Shown: positions 10,155 to 18,878 of the stretch, one piece after another | How the letters are laid out: each line of letters starts with the position of its first letter | Numbering within the stretch: the stretch's first letter is position 1 | NCBI GenBank assembly: GCA_965546615.1 | Contig: CBEUVQ010000009.1 | Coordinates: forward strand, 17,385-81,384 | From: CBEUVQ01 sp965546615 | GTDB taxonomy: Bacteria > Bacillota > Desulfotomaculia > Desulfotomaculales > Desulfohalotomaculaceae | Length of the DNA: 64,000 bases | Direction of reading: 5' to 3' | The notes under the pieces: generated by a model | Databases searched by the model: none | The model's input: the letters and a program-made list of their open reading frames with translations, nothing else | Told to the model about the DNA's origin: nothing | Translations under genes and position numbers: made by a program

Positions 10155-10344
10155 CTCAATTGCTCACTTAATATGAAAAACAACCGGTTTAATATCACCA
10201 GTTCAAACAAAACAGCTAATCACCGGTAAAACACAAGCATCATACCAAGAATTTTATAATTCACCGTTGACGCACCGCTTCCTTTTTTTAATCAGCACTT
10301 TTCATAATCACAATAATAGACAGTCCTGTATACATAATTTTTAC

Positions 10345-10396
10345 TTGACAATTCAAACTAAACGCAGGTAGAGTAAAGATGTGAGTGATTACTCAC
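10345..10396 (+). promoter_or_regulatory. Promoter and palindromic operator of the efflux operon
   Basis: TTGACA at 10345-10350 and TAGAGT at 10369-10374 (18-bp spacer) form a sigma-A type promoter. Immediately downstream, 10381-10396 reads GTGAGTGATTACTCAC, a 16-bp palindrome with one mismatched pair per arm. Its position over the transcription start fits repression by the TetR-family protein encoded at the end of the operon. The rest of 10155-10344 holds the leader of the divergent polyferredoxin gene and nothing else recognised. Confidence 0.6.
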
Positions 10397-10419
10397 TATT
10401 ATATGGGGGGATTCAGCTA

Positions 10420-11412
10420 ATGAAGAAAACAATTATTTTTGTTTTCACACTAACATTACTAATTTTTACCGGCTGCTCAGCCGACGATGGGGTGATTTTA
10501 TCCGGCACTATTGAAGGCGATGAAATTCCTGTAATTGCTCAAATATCGGGAGAAATAGTGAGTATAGATCACGATGAAGGCGATTATGTTACCCCGAAGG
10601 ACCGCCTGGCTAAAATTGATGATCAAAGACTTAAACTCCAATATAATGAAGCGGAAGCCGCATTGGGCGGGGCTGCTGCTAAGTGGGAGCAGGCTAAAAC
10701 TCATTATCAGGACAATTTGCAGCAATTGGCTGCACGAGTTAACGAGCTGGAAAGTTTATTGGACGGGGCCAATGAAACACTGTCTTTTCAGCAAAAGCAA
10801 TTGGAAAAAATGAAGTTATTGTATGCCGAAAATGCAGTAACAGAAAAAGAGCTGGATGCGCAAAAGGAATTGTATAATCAAGCAGCCACCAAAGTAGAAC
10901 AACTTAGTGCTCAGCATCAAGCAGCAAAAGTTCAGTATCAAGCCGCTCAAAATCAATATGACATAGCTTATTTAGAAGCCGCCAAAAAGCAGGCCCAATC
11001 CAGGCTGGAGCAAATAAAGCTTTCACTGGATAAAACCAATGTTTACTCTCCAGTTTCCGGTGTAGTGCTGCGCCGCTATATTGAACCCGGCGAGCCGGTT
11101 AAAGAAGGCAGCGCATTATTTACCATTCTCAATACTGAAAAATTAGAAATTATTGTCTATCTGCCGGAAGCACAATTAAATTTAGCGCAGGTTGGAAAAA
11201 CTGTTGATTTAAAGGTAAATGCTTATCCCGACCAAACATTTCACGGCAAAATTAAAAAGATCAGCAATCAAGCAGAATTCACACCGAAAAACATTCAAAC
11301 CGGCGAAGAACGTGCCAAAACAGTTTTTGCAGTTACTGTTGAATTAACAGACGGCGATAAAGAGTTAAAACCGGGTATGTCGGCCGATGTGATCTTATCT
11401 AATGAAGGGTGA
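10420..11412 (+). CDS. HlyD-family periplasmic-adaptor-like lipoprotein of ABC exporter
   Basis: 330 aa. An N-terminal lipoprotein signal ends in FTGC, so the mature protein is probably lipid-anchored outside the membrane. A biotinyl-lipoyl-like half (SGEIVSIDHDEGDYV), a long alpha-helical hairpin rich in Gln/Ala/Glu (about residues 85-210), the second lipoyl half (SPVSGVVLRRYIEPGEPV) and a beta-barrel domain follow, the YbhG/YhiI layout. It would couple the ATPase and permease encoded next. The ATG at 10420 is preceded by GGGGGGATT, while an in-frame upstream GTG at 10381 lies inside the operator. First gene of a four-gene operon. Confidence 0.85.
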   Translation: MKKTIIFVFTLTLLIFTGCSADDGVILSGTIEGDEIPVIAQISGEIVSIDHDEGDYVTPKDRLAKIDDQRLKLQYNEAEAALGGAAAKWEQAKTHYQDNLQQLAARVNELESLLDGANETLSFQQKQLEKMKLLYAENAVTEKELDAQKELYNQAATKVEQLSAQHQAAKVQYQAAQNQYDIAYLEAAKKQAQSRLEQIKLSLDKTNVYSPVSGVVLRRYIEPGEPVKEGSALFTILNTEKLEIIVYLPEAQLNLAQVGKTVDLKVNAYPDQTFHGKIKKISNQAEFTPKNIQTGEERAKTVFAVTVELTDGDKELKPGMSADVILSNEG

Positions 11413-11417
11413 TTAAT

Positions 11418-12155
11418 ATGGATTATGCCATTTCCTGCGATCAACTTGTTAAGGATTTCGGCAATCTGCGTGCGGTAGATAACGTATCACTGGCAATACC
11501 GCGCGGCAGCATTTTTGGCTTTCTCGGCCCCAACGGTTCAGGCAAATCCACTACTATTCGTATGCTCTGCGGGGTACTCTCCCCTACCTCCGGTTCCGGT
11601 CAAGTACTGGGGTACAACATTGTTAATGATGCTGAAACTATTAAACAGCATATCGGGTACATGTCACAAAAATTCAGCTTGTATGAAGATTTAACCGTTA
11701 ATGAAAATATAGATTTTTATGCCGGCATATACGGCCTCTCTGCAGCTGAAGCGGAGATACAAAAAAACAAACTGCTGAAACTTGCCGATTTAGAAGGCCG
11801 AGAACATCAGTTAGCAGGCACATTATCCGGGGGATGGAAGCAGCGGTTAGCGCTGGCCTGTGCGCTGCTGCATCAACCAAGAGTATTGATTCTCGATGAA
11901 CCAACCGCAGGTGTCGACCCTTATTCCCGCCGTATCTTTTGGGATGTGATACGAAATCTGGCTTCCGACGGCATTACGGTGCTGGTAAGTACTCATTACA
12001 TGGACGAAGCAGAAAGCTGTGATTATGTAGGGTTCATTTTTTACGGCAAACTATTAGCGGTCGGAACCCCGCTGGAACTGATGAAAGATTTAAACAAAAA
12101 CAATTTAGATGATGTGTTTATTCATTATGTACAAAAATACAGTACACCAAAATAG
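11418..12155 (+). CDS. ABC transporter ATP-binding protein (YbhF/CcmA type)
   Basis: 245 aa nucleotide-binding subunit. Walker A is GPNGSGKST, the signature is LSGGWKQR (Trp replacing the more usual Met/Gln), Walker B is VLILDEPTAGVD, and the switch histidine sits in STHYMDEAE. It energises the permease at 12169-13314. ATG at 11418 is preferred because GAAGGGTGA precedes it; a GTG at 11409 would overlap the previous stop. YbhF proteins of E. coli carry two such domains; this one has a single domain and probably acts as a homodimer. Confidence 0.9.
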   Translation: MDYAISCDQLVKDFGNLRAVDNVSLAIPRGSIFGFLGPNGSGKSTTIRMLCGVLSPTSGSGQVLGYNIVNDAETIKQHIGYMSQKFSLYEDLTVNENIDFYAGIYGLSAAEAEIQKNKLLKLADLEGREHQLAGTLSGGWKQRLALACALLHQPRVLILDEPTAGVDPYSRRIFWDVIRNLASDGITVLVSTHYMDEAESCDYVGFIFYGKLLAVGTPLELMKDLNKNNLDDVFIHYVQKYSTPK

Positions 12156-12168
12156 GAAGGGACTTCAT

Positions 12169-13314
12169 TTGAAAAGAATAAAATTCTCTTTCATTCGTTT
12201 TAAATCAATTGCCAAAAAGGAATTTCTACAAATGCGTCGTGATCCGGCCAGCTTAGGCATTGGCATCATCATGCCGTTAATGCTGCTGCTGCTTTTTGGC
12301 TATGCTATCAATACCGACGTTGACCATATGTCCACCGCCGTGTGGGATCAAAGCAAAACTAAACAGTCACGGGAATTAGTCGCCAAATTTTCAGTTAGTC
12401 AGTATTTCGATGTGAACTATTATGTTACTAATAACGATGAACTGCAGCACTTAATGGATGCCGGTAAAGTTAAAGTCGGCCTGGTTATCCCACCGGACTA
12501 TGCCTATAAATTAGCAAAAAATCAACCTGCTGATATACAAGTGCTGCTGGACGGCTCCGACCCCACCGCTGCCAGGACAGCATTTTCCTCTGCCCAAATG
12601 CTTGCCCAAAACAACGCATTAAACATTCAAAAAGAACTGTTGATGAAACAAGGCTTAAATGATATTGAGATGCCGTTAAATGCTGAAACCAGGGTATTGT
12701 ATAATCCCGATATGGACAGCACAATGTTTAACATCCCCGGACTAATTGGGCTTATCTTACAAAACGTCACCGCTTTATTGACCGCCTTTGCACTTGTCAG
12801 GGAAAAAGAACGCGGCACCATGGAACAGTTGATTGTCACCCCGGTAAAGCCCAGTGAATTAATTTTGGGTAAATTAGCACCTTATGTAGTTGTCAGCATG
12901 GTCTCTTTTAGCTTAATAGTTCTAACAGGAATCTTTTGGTTTGGTGTGCCGGTAAAAGGCAGCATATCGCTGCTGTTTGTCTTAGGTGCTTTGTTTATAA
13001 TAACCACACTGGCTATTGGCATTTTGATCTCGACTGTGGCAAAAACCCAACTGCAAGCGATGCAAATAGCCTTTGCCATTATTTTGCCCAGTGTACTGCT
13101 CTCGGGGTTTATTTTCCCCCGCGAAACAATGCCCCTGCCGGTAAAATGGTTAGGCGGAATGCTTCCTCTTACTTACTTTATCATTATTTTGAGAGGTATC
13201 TTTTTAAAAGGGGTGGGATTAACTTACCTTTGGGAAGAAACGCTTACTCTCAGCGCTTTTGCTGTACTCATTTGTGTTATTGCAGTGCTGCGTTTCCACA
13301 AAAAGCTGGAATAG
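12169..13314 (+). CDS. ABC-2 type transporter permease (YbhS/YbhR type)
   Basis: 381 aa. One N-terminal membrane helix (about residues 25-48), a ~150-residue extracytoplasmic domain, then five hydrophobic helices in the C-terminal half with the ABC-2 motif EKERGTMEQLIVTPVKPSELILGK between the first two. This is the drug/lipid exporter type of permease. Only one permease gene is present where E. coli has two, so a homodimer is likely. TTG at 12169 is taken as start because AGGAAGGGA, overlapping the ATPase stop, precedes it. Confidence 0.87.
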   Translation: MKRIKFSFIRFKSIAKKEFLQMRRDPASLGIGIIMPLMLLLLFGYAINTDVDHMSTAVWDQSKTKQSRELVAKFSVSQYFDVNYYVTNNDELQHLMDAGKVKVGLVIPPDYAYKLAKNQPADIQVLLDGSDPTAARTAFSSAQMLAQNNALNIQKELLMKQGLNDIEMPLNAETRVLYNPDMDSTMFNIPGLIGLILQNVTALLTAFALVREKERGTMEQLIVTPVKPSELILGKLAPYVVVSMVSFSLIVLTGIFWFGVPVKGSISLLFVLGALFIITTLAIGILISTVAKTQLQAMQIAFAIILPSVLLSGFIFPRETMPLPVKWLGGMLPLTYFIIILRGIFLKGVGLTYLWEETLTLSAFAVLICVIAVLRFHKKLE

Positions 13315-13338
13315 TACCTATTTCTGAGGAGTGATTTT

Positions 13339-14013
13339 ATGGAAGATAAATTCGAAAATATTATTGCCGATTGGATTAAAGAAGTAAAAGCTGAAGATGA
13401 AATGACGCAGAAACAACTGCAAATATTAGAAGCGTCTTTAAAATTGTTTGCTGAAAAGGGTTATCATGCCAGTTCAACCAGTGAAATCGCCAAAGAAGCG
13501 GGTGTGGCAGAAGGAACGATTTTTCGCCACTTTAAAAGCAAAAAAGATATCCTGCTAACACTTACGGCTCCTCTGTTTTTAAAATTTATCTCTCCTTACT
13601 TACTTAAAGATGTTAAAGCAATGTTAGAAGACAGCAGTACTAATGTGCAGACTACTTTAGAAAACATCTATAAAAATCGCTTAGAGTTAATCGAAAATAA
13701 CTGGGATCGGTTTAGAATTATTTTTCAAGAAGCAACCTTTCACCCCGAAATTAAAGCAGCAGTAATAGAAAACATCGCCAAACCGGCCCGAAACATGCTG
13801 CAGTTATTTGCAGAAAAACAAATCCAATCCGGCAGCTTTAGAAATATTCCTGCCCCGACTGTGGCCAGATCAATCTTTTCCATGATGCTGGGCTTCATTT
13901 TTTTTAAACACATTGCTTTTCCGGAAGATAATGCAAAAATTGACGATGAACAGGAACTCAGCATTATGACAGATGTTTTGTTACACGGGCTGATGAAAAA
14001 ACCCGGCTGTTAA
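13339..14013 (+). CDS. TetR/AcrR-family transcriptional repressor
   Basis: 224 aa. The helix-turn-helix lies at about residues 30-75 (ILEASLKLFAEKGY, then TSEIAKEAGVAEGTIFRHF), the standard TetR_N domain, followed by a helical ligand-binding and dimerisation domain. TGAGGAG precedes the ATG. Placed as the last gene of the exporter operon, it probably represses the whole operon through the palindrome at 10381-10396 and is released by a transported compound. The ligand cannot be read from the sequence. Confidence 0.9.
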   Translation: MEDKFENIIADWIKEVKAEDEMTQKQLQILEASLKLFAEKGYHASSTSEIAKEAGVAEGTIFRHFKSKKDILLTLTAPLFLKFISPYLLKDVKAMLEDSSTNVQTTLENIYKNRLELIENNWDRFRIIFQEATFHPEIKAAVIENIAKPARNMLQLFAEKQIQSGSFRNIPAPTVARSIFSMMLGFIFFKHIAFPEDNAKIDDEQELSIMTDVLLHGLMKKPGC

Positions 14014-14039
14014 ACAAATTGTTGACAGCCGGGTTTTTT
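13996..14039 (+). terminator. Intrinsic terminator of the exporter operon
   Basis: Perfect stem AACCCGGCTGT / ACAGCCGGGTT with a 14-nt loop, followed by TTTTTT. The 5' arm includes the last codons of the tetR-type gene and its stop lies in the loop. Confidence 0.85.
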
Positions 14040-14085
14040 GATGATAACAGCTACTGCAAAGATTTTTCCTGCTGCACTCTACTTC

Positions 14086-15282
14086 TTATACCGCTGTATG
14101 AGATGCAGGTTCCTTTGATTGTTTGGCAATTTTATCTGTCAGTAACGCAATAGCGCCGTCTCCGGTTACGTTAGTAGCAGTGCCAAAACTATCTTGGGTT
14201 AAATAAATCGCAATCATTAACGAGAGTTGAGCTTCACTAAATCCTAACATTGATTGCAGAATAGCTAACGCCGCCATTACAGCTCCGCCCGGTACACCGG
14301 GAGCAGCAACCATGGTAACACCCAGCATTAAAACAAACGGAAATATTTCTGCAAAAGTCGGCACTGCCCCTGAAAGCAGCATAACTGCCATCGCGCTCAG
14401 CGTTAAAGTGATGGTACTGCCGGACAGGTGGATGGTAGCACACAGCGGCACTACAAAATCAGCTACACCTTCAGATACGCCGTTTTTCTTGCTGCAGCGC
14501 AGTGTAACCGGAATTGTTGCAGCTGAAGATTGAGTTCCGATAGCAGTTAAATATGCCGGAATCATATTTTTTATAGCTGCAATCGGGTTTTTCCCAGTTA
14601 ATGAACCCGCAATTGTATACTGGAAAAGAATATATATAATATGACACAAAATGACAATGGCAAACACTGTGCCGAAGATCTGCATAATTCTGACTACTTC
14701 TCCGCCATAAGTCATGTTTGCAAAAATACCGGCGATATGTATTGGCAGCAGAGGGATAATGACACTTTTGATAACCTTTTCGATTATTTCTTGAAAATCT
14801 TTTGTCACTTGATAAAGGGATTTGCTATTGATAGCAGCCATGCCCAATCCTAATAAGAAAGCAGTAACTAAAGCAGTCATTACGCCCATCATTGGTGGAA
14901 TATCTACTTGAAAGAAACCTTTTAGCAGTGCTTCTTCAGGGTTTGTTGCCTGGCCGCCGGCCGCGTTTACAATTTTTGGCAAAATGCCGCTGCCGACTAA
15001 AAAGGCAAAGGTTCCCGCTATTATCGTAGATAAATAAGCAAACAAAGTAGCTAACCCTAACAATTTTCCTGCGCCTTTGCCCAACTCAGCAATACCGGGA
15101 GCAACAAAGGCAATAATAATTAAAGGAATAATGTAGGTCAGAAAACCGCCAAATATACCGTTAAATGTCGCCAACAGTCTGACCAAAAAGTCAAATTGCA
15201 GCAGCTCTCTGGAAATGTAACCGATCAATATACCAAATGTTAAACCGATGATTAGTTTGGTAATAAGACTCATTCTTTTCAC
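14086..15282 (-). CDS. Dicarboxylate/amino acid:cation symporter (DAACS family)
   Basis: 398 aa integral membrane protein with about eight transmembrane segments and the re-entrant loops typical of GltP/DctA/SstT carriers. The Ser-rich motif GTQSSAATIPVT and the region ATIHLSGSTITLT correspond to the substrate and cation binding core. It probably takes up a dicarboxylate or neutral/acidic amino acid with Na+ or H+; substrate not predictable. GTG at 15282 with GGCGGGG upstream is the likely start. Monocistronic: a terminator lies upstream and the convergent operon terminator downstream. Confidence 0.88.
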   Translation of the reverse strand: MKRMSLITKLIIGLTFGILIGYISRELLQFDFLVRLLATFNGIFGGFLTYIIPLIIIAFVAPGIAELGKGAGKLLGLATLFAYLSTIIAGTFAFLVGSGILPKIVNAAGGQATNPEEALLKGFFQVDIPPMMGVMTALVTAFLLGLGMAAINSKSLYQVTKDFQEIIEKVIKSVIIPLLPIHIAGIFANMTYGGEVVRIMQIFGTVFAIVILCHIIYILFQYTIAGSLTGKNPIAAIKNMIPAYLTAIGTQSSAATIPVTLRCSKKNGVSEGVADFVVPLCATIHLSGSTITLTLSAMAVMLLSGAVPTFAEIFPFVLMLGVTMVAAPGVPGGAVMAALAILQSMLGFSEAQLSLMIAIYLTQDSFGTATNVTGDGAIALLTDKIAKQSKEPASHTAV

Positions 15283-15436
15283 AACTGTTCCCCGCCTTTT
15301 GCTTATATTGATTAGTACCTTTGTAAGATAAATTTGTTAGAATATAATTTGCTGTTTTCAGTATTATTATTCGCCTGATATTTGCAAACATCTTTTCTGA
15401 AGAACCATGTGTTCCCATATGACGAACAAGCAGGCA

Positions 15437-15473
15437 AAGAAAAAACCCGATTAGTAAAATCCTATTCGGGTTT
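15437..15473 (-). terminator. Intrinsic terminator after miaB-ylbF
   Basis: On the minus strand AAACCCGAATAG and CTAATCGGGTTT pair across a short loop with one mismatch and run into TTTTTTCTTT. It separates the ylbF-type gene from the symporter gene. Confidence 0.75.
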
Positions 15474-15507
15474 CAATCCCGGAAACTTCCGGATTACATT
15501 AGCAGCC

Positions 15508-15885
15508 TCAACCGGATGTTGTGCATCCATCCCCATTTATATGATTTCTTTTCTCCATCATAGCCTTGTTAATCGTTTGATTTACGTTGTTTAGTAAATC
15601 CTGAAATTTACTTTGGGCTTCATAAAAATCCTTAATCTTAGGATTTTCCAGCATCTTGGTCTCAAAAGTTTCAAATTCCTGAATATCATCTTGAGATAAT
15701 TGCTTGCCTTGCATTTGTTTTTGCTGGTGTTTCATCTGCAGCTGCTGAAATTGTCTAAGAAGTTGGTCTGCCGCCGGGTCTTGCAGCATCAGTTTTTCTT
15801 TTTCTTGAACTTCGTTAAATTCATCAGAATCAGCTATCTTTTTTCCTAATTCCAAGGCTTTGTCAATAATCGCCTGTGACATCAT
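15508..15885 (-). CDS. YlbF/YmcA family regulator (RNase Y-partner type)
   Basis: 125 aa, mostly helical (Com_YlbF family): AIIDKALELGKKIADSDEF, then LMLQDPAADQLLRQFQQLQ and a second helical pair. In Bacillus subtilis YlbF, YmcA and YaaT form a complex that directs RNase Y processing and affects competence, sporulation and biofilm. It directly follows miaB with a 4-nt overlap, as ymcA follows miaB (ymcB) in Bacillus, which favours YmcA by synteny; the sequence alone does not separate YmcA from YlbF. There is one cysteine close to the C-terminus. Confidence 0.82.
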   Translation of the reverse strand: MMSQAIIDKALELGKKIADSDEFNEVQEKEKLMLQDPAADQLLRQFQQLQMKHQQKQMQGKQLSQDDIQEFETFETKMLENPKIKDFYEAQSKFQDLLNNVNQTINKAMMEKRNHINGDGCTTSG

Positions 15886-17228
15886 TTCACCCCCCTTTCA
15901 TAGTATTCTCCTACTAAATGTGTTAAGTGGCCTTCAGTAATGCGCACATCAACAATTTTACCCACAAGTTCTGATGATCCCTTAAATACCACTAACTTAT
16001 TAGTGCGGGTTCGCCCTCCCAACTTATCGGTGTCACTTTTGGTAGGTCCTTCTACCAAAACTTCTTCTATTGATCCGACAAGTTGCTTGTTTTTTTGCAG
16101 CGAAATTTCATTTTGCAGCGCAATAAGTTTTTGAATCCGTTCTGATTTAACTTCGTCAGGAATTTGATCCGGCATCTTGGCTGCCGGCGTTCCTTGACGA
16201 ACGTTATACACAAATGTAAAAGAGCTGTCATACTGCACTTGACGTACAATATCTAAAGTGTCGGCAAAATCAGCATCGGTTTCACCGGGAAAACCGACCA
16301 TAATATCAGTGGTAATACTGGCGTTGGGAATCTTATTTTTTATTTTTGCAATTAAGTCTAAATATTGCTCCCGGGTATAGCCGCGATTCATTTTCTTTAA
16401 AATACTGTTACTGCCTGCCTGCACAGGCAAATGAAAGTGTTCGCACACTTTATCGCATGAAGCAATTACTTCAACCAACTTATCGGTAAAATCCCGGGGA
16501 TGTGAAGTTGTATAGCGCAAACGTTCCAAACCATCCAGTTTATTTAACCGCAATAATAAATCTGCAAAATCAAAGCGAGGATTAAGTTCCTTGCCATAGG
16601 AATTTACGTTTTGCCCTAAAAGCGTAATATCCTTGTAACCCTGGGAAATTAACTCTTTAACTTCTTGCTCGATATCTTTGGGGCTGCGACTGCGTTCACG
16701 CCCGCGCACGTAAGGTACAATACAGTATGTGCAGAAATTATTGCAGCCGTACATAATAGTCACCCAAGCTTTTAAGCCGGGCGCCCGACGCACCGGTACC
16801 CCTTCAACTACCGCATCAGCATCCGACCAAATTTCAAGCACTGTTTCTTGAGTTTGGCGCAATTCGGCAATTAAGCGCGGCAGTTCATGAATATTATGAG
16901 TGCCAAAAATTAAATCTACATAAGGAAAACGTTTCTTGATATTTTGCCCCATATCCTTTTGCTGAGGCAAACAACCGCAAACGCCGATGATTAAATTAGG
17001 ATTATTTTGCTTTAGTTTCTTCAGCCGCCCTAATAAGCCCCACACTTTATTTTCAGCCGTTTCACGTACACAGCAGGTTACTAACAAAATAATATCGGCT
17101 TCTGACTGTTCCTCAGTACCGATGTATCCCATTTCTTCCAGCTGTCCGGCCAATACTTCAGAATCATGTTCAGACATTTGACAACCAAATACTACAAGAT
17201 GATATTTGCCATTACAAGTATGTACCAT
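15882..17228 (-). CDS. miaB: tRNA-2-methylthio-N6-dimethylallyladenosine synthase MiaB
   Basis: 448 aa radical-SAM methylthiotransferase that converts i6A37 made by MiaA to ms2i6A37. Three N-terminal cluster cysteines lie in VFGCQMSEHD, VTCCVRE and GVCGCLPQ; the radical-SAM motif is CNNFCTYC, followed by VRGRERSR. A TRAM domain ends the protein. The length is normal. ATG at 17228 is chosen, since AAGGGTG lies 6 nt upstream; an upstream GTG is part of that ribosome site. Confidence 0.96.
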   Translation of the reverse strand: MVHTCNGKYHLVVFGCQMSEHDSEVLAGQLEEMGYIGTEEQSEADIILLVTCCVRETAENKVWGLLGRLKKLKQNNPNLIIGVCGCLPQQKDMGQNIKKRFPYVDLIFGTHNIHELPRLIAELRQTQETVLEIWSDADAVVEGVPVRRAPGLKAWVTIMYGCNNFCTYCIVPYVRGRERSRSPKDIEQEVKELISQGYKDITLLGQNVNSYGKELNPRFDFADLLLRLNKLDGLERLRYTTSHPRDFTDKLVEVIASCDKVCEHFHLPVQAGSNSILKKMNRGYTREQYLDLIAKIKNKIPNASITTDIMVGFPGETDADFADTLDIVRQVQYDSSFTFVYNVRQGTPAAKMPDQIPDEVKSERIQKLIALQNEISLQKNKQLVGSIEEVLVEGPTKSDTDKLGGRTRTNKLVVFKGSSELVGKIVDVRITEGHLTHLVGEYYERGVK

Positions 17229-17354
17229 AATCAACACCCTTTACCAAGGCAATCTATTACATTATATCTATTATAGTCAAATCATGCAAATACTAATAGT
17301 TAATTGGCCGCTGTTGCATGCAAAAATCAAAATAAACAAGGTATCTTTTTGGGT

Positions 17355-18860
17355 TTAACGATTGCACAGTTTTCCCAACTTACATAGTCTGACGGCTATA
17401 TCATCTGTTAAACTTTCTCTGCTAAAACGCCACTGCCAATTGCCTCCGACAGTGCCGGGATAATTCATTCGTGCTTCACTGCCTAAGCACAGCACATCCT
17501 GCAGGGGGATAATTACTGCAGCGGCAAAACTATAGTAAGCAAGTTCTATAAACCGCCAGCAAATTTCTTGATTGGTCATTGTGTCGTCTATCAAAAAATA
17601 ATCTTTTAAAATTCGTTTTAACTTGGGGTTTTTGGCAGCATTTTTTTGATACCAGCCAAGCATGGTATCATTATCATGCGTACCGGTGTACACCGCCAAG
17701 TTATGAGCATGATAAAAAGGTGAAAATTCTTCTACTTTGCCGCTTTCTAAAGCAAACTGCAGAATTCTCATGCCGGGAAAATTGAATTGTTCTTTTAGCT
17801 CTCTCACTTCGGAGGTAATTACCCCCAAATCCTCAGCAATTACCGGCAGTCCCTTTACCCCCATATGCCGGCTTAATTCTTTAAATAACTGCTCACCCGG
17901 TGCTTTTACCCACCTGCCGTTTTCTGCTGTTTTATCGCCGTAAGGCACTGCCCAATAGGCTTCAAAACCGCGAAAATGGTCAATGCGCACTATATCTACA
18001 ATGCTGTAGAGATGATCAAATCTCTCTTTCCACCATTGAAAATTATCATTTTGCATCACTTCCCAATTATAAAGAGGGTTGCCCCAAAGCTGTCCGGTTT
18101 CACTGAAATAATCAGGAGGCACGCCGGCAACCTCTAAAGGCAGGCCATCACTGTCAAGCTGATAATATTTTTTCTGCGCCCAAGTGTCACTGCTGTCGTA
18201 AGAAACGTAAATCGGCAAATCACCGATAATTTTAATACCTTTACTGCGCGCATATGCTTTTAAATCCATCCATTGATTGAAAAAGACATACTGCAAAAAC
18301 CGGTGATAAGCAATATCTTCATGTAAATATTCGCGATAGCGTTCCAGCGCATACTGATCTCGTCCGGCAATAGATTGATCCCATTCATTCCATGGTAAAC
18401 CGTTAAAATATTTTTTCAAAGCCATATATAAACAGTAATCATCCAACCAATACTGATTCCGGTTCACAAAATGGCAGTATTCCACCGGTTTTTCCAAGAC
18501 GGCAAATCTTTTAAAGGCCTTATATAACAAGCTTTGTTTATATTTTTTGACTTGAGCAAACTGTACTTTGCTTGCATCAAAAATCGGCAGATCTTCGATA
18601 TCAGCAGCATCCAATAATCCTTCAGCAATCAGCTTATCCGGGCTGATTAAAATTGGATTCCCGGCAAACGCCGATAAAGCGGAATAAGGTGATTCCCCAT
18701 AACCGACCGGATTTAATGGTAAAACCTGCCACAGCTTTTGCCCTGCGGCCGCTAAAAAATCAATAAAACGATAAGCTTCCGGTCCTAAGTCACCAATACC
18801 GTATTTTGATGGCAGTGAAGTTGGATGCAGCAAAATACCGCACTCTCTGGCAAATTCCAT
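17355..18860 (-). CDS. malQ: 4-alpha-glucanotransferase (amylomaltase, GH77)
   Basis: 501 aa, single-domain DPE1-type enzyme. It opens with ECGILLHPTSLPSKYGIGDLG and contains the GH77 signatures VRIDHFRGFEAYW (nucleophile Asp), VIAEDLG (acid/base Glu) and TGTHDNDT (third carboxylate). It disproportionates maltodextrins and works with the GH13 enzyme encoded just upstream, 18 bp away, in one transcript. ATG start with AAGGAGA upstream. Confidence 0.95.
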   Translation of the reverse strand: MEFARECGILLHPTSLPSKYGIGDLGPEAYRFIDFLAAAGQKLWQVLPLNPVGYGESPYSALSAFAGNPILISPDKLIAEGLLDAADIEDLPIFDASKVQFAQVKKYKQSLLYKAFKRFAVLEKPVEYCHFVNRNQYWLDDYCLYMALKKYFNGLPWNEWDQSIAGRDQYALERYREYLHEDIAYHRFLQYVFFNQWMDLKAYARSKGIKIIGDLPIYVSYDSSDTWAQKKYYQLDSDGLPLEVAGVPPDYFSETGQLWGNPLYNWEVMQNDNFQWWKERFDHLYSIVDIVRIDHFRGFEAYWAVPYGDKTAENGRWVKAPGEQLFKELSRHMGVKGLPVIAEDLGVITSEVRELKEQFNFPGMRILQFALESGKVEEFSPFYHAHNLAVYTGTHDNDTMLGWYQKNAAKNPKLKRILKDYFLIDDTMTNQEICWRFIELAYYSFAAAVIIPLQDVLCLGSEARMNYPGTVGGNWQWRFSRESLTDDIAVRLCKLGKLCNR

Positions 18861-18878
18861 GCTATCTCCTTATTTATG

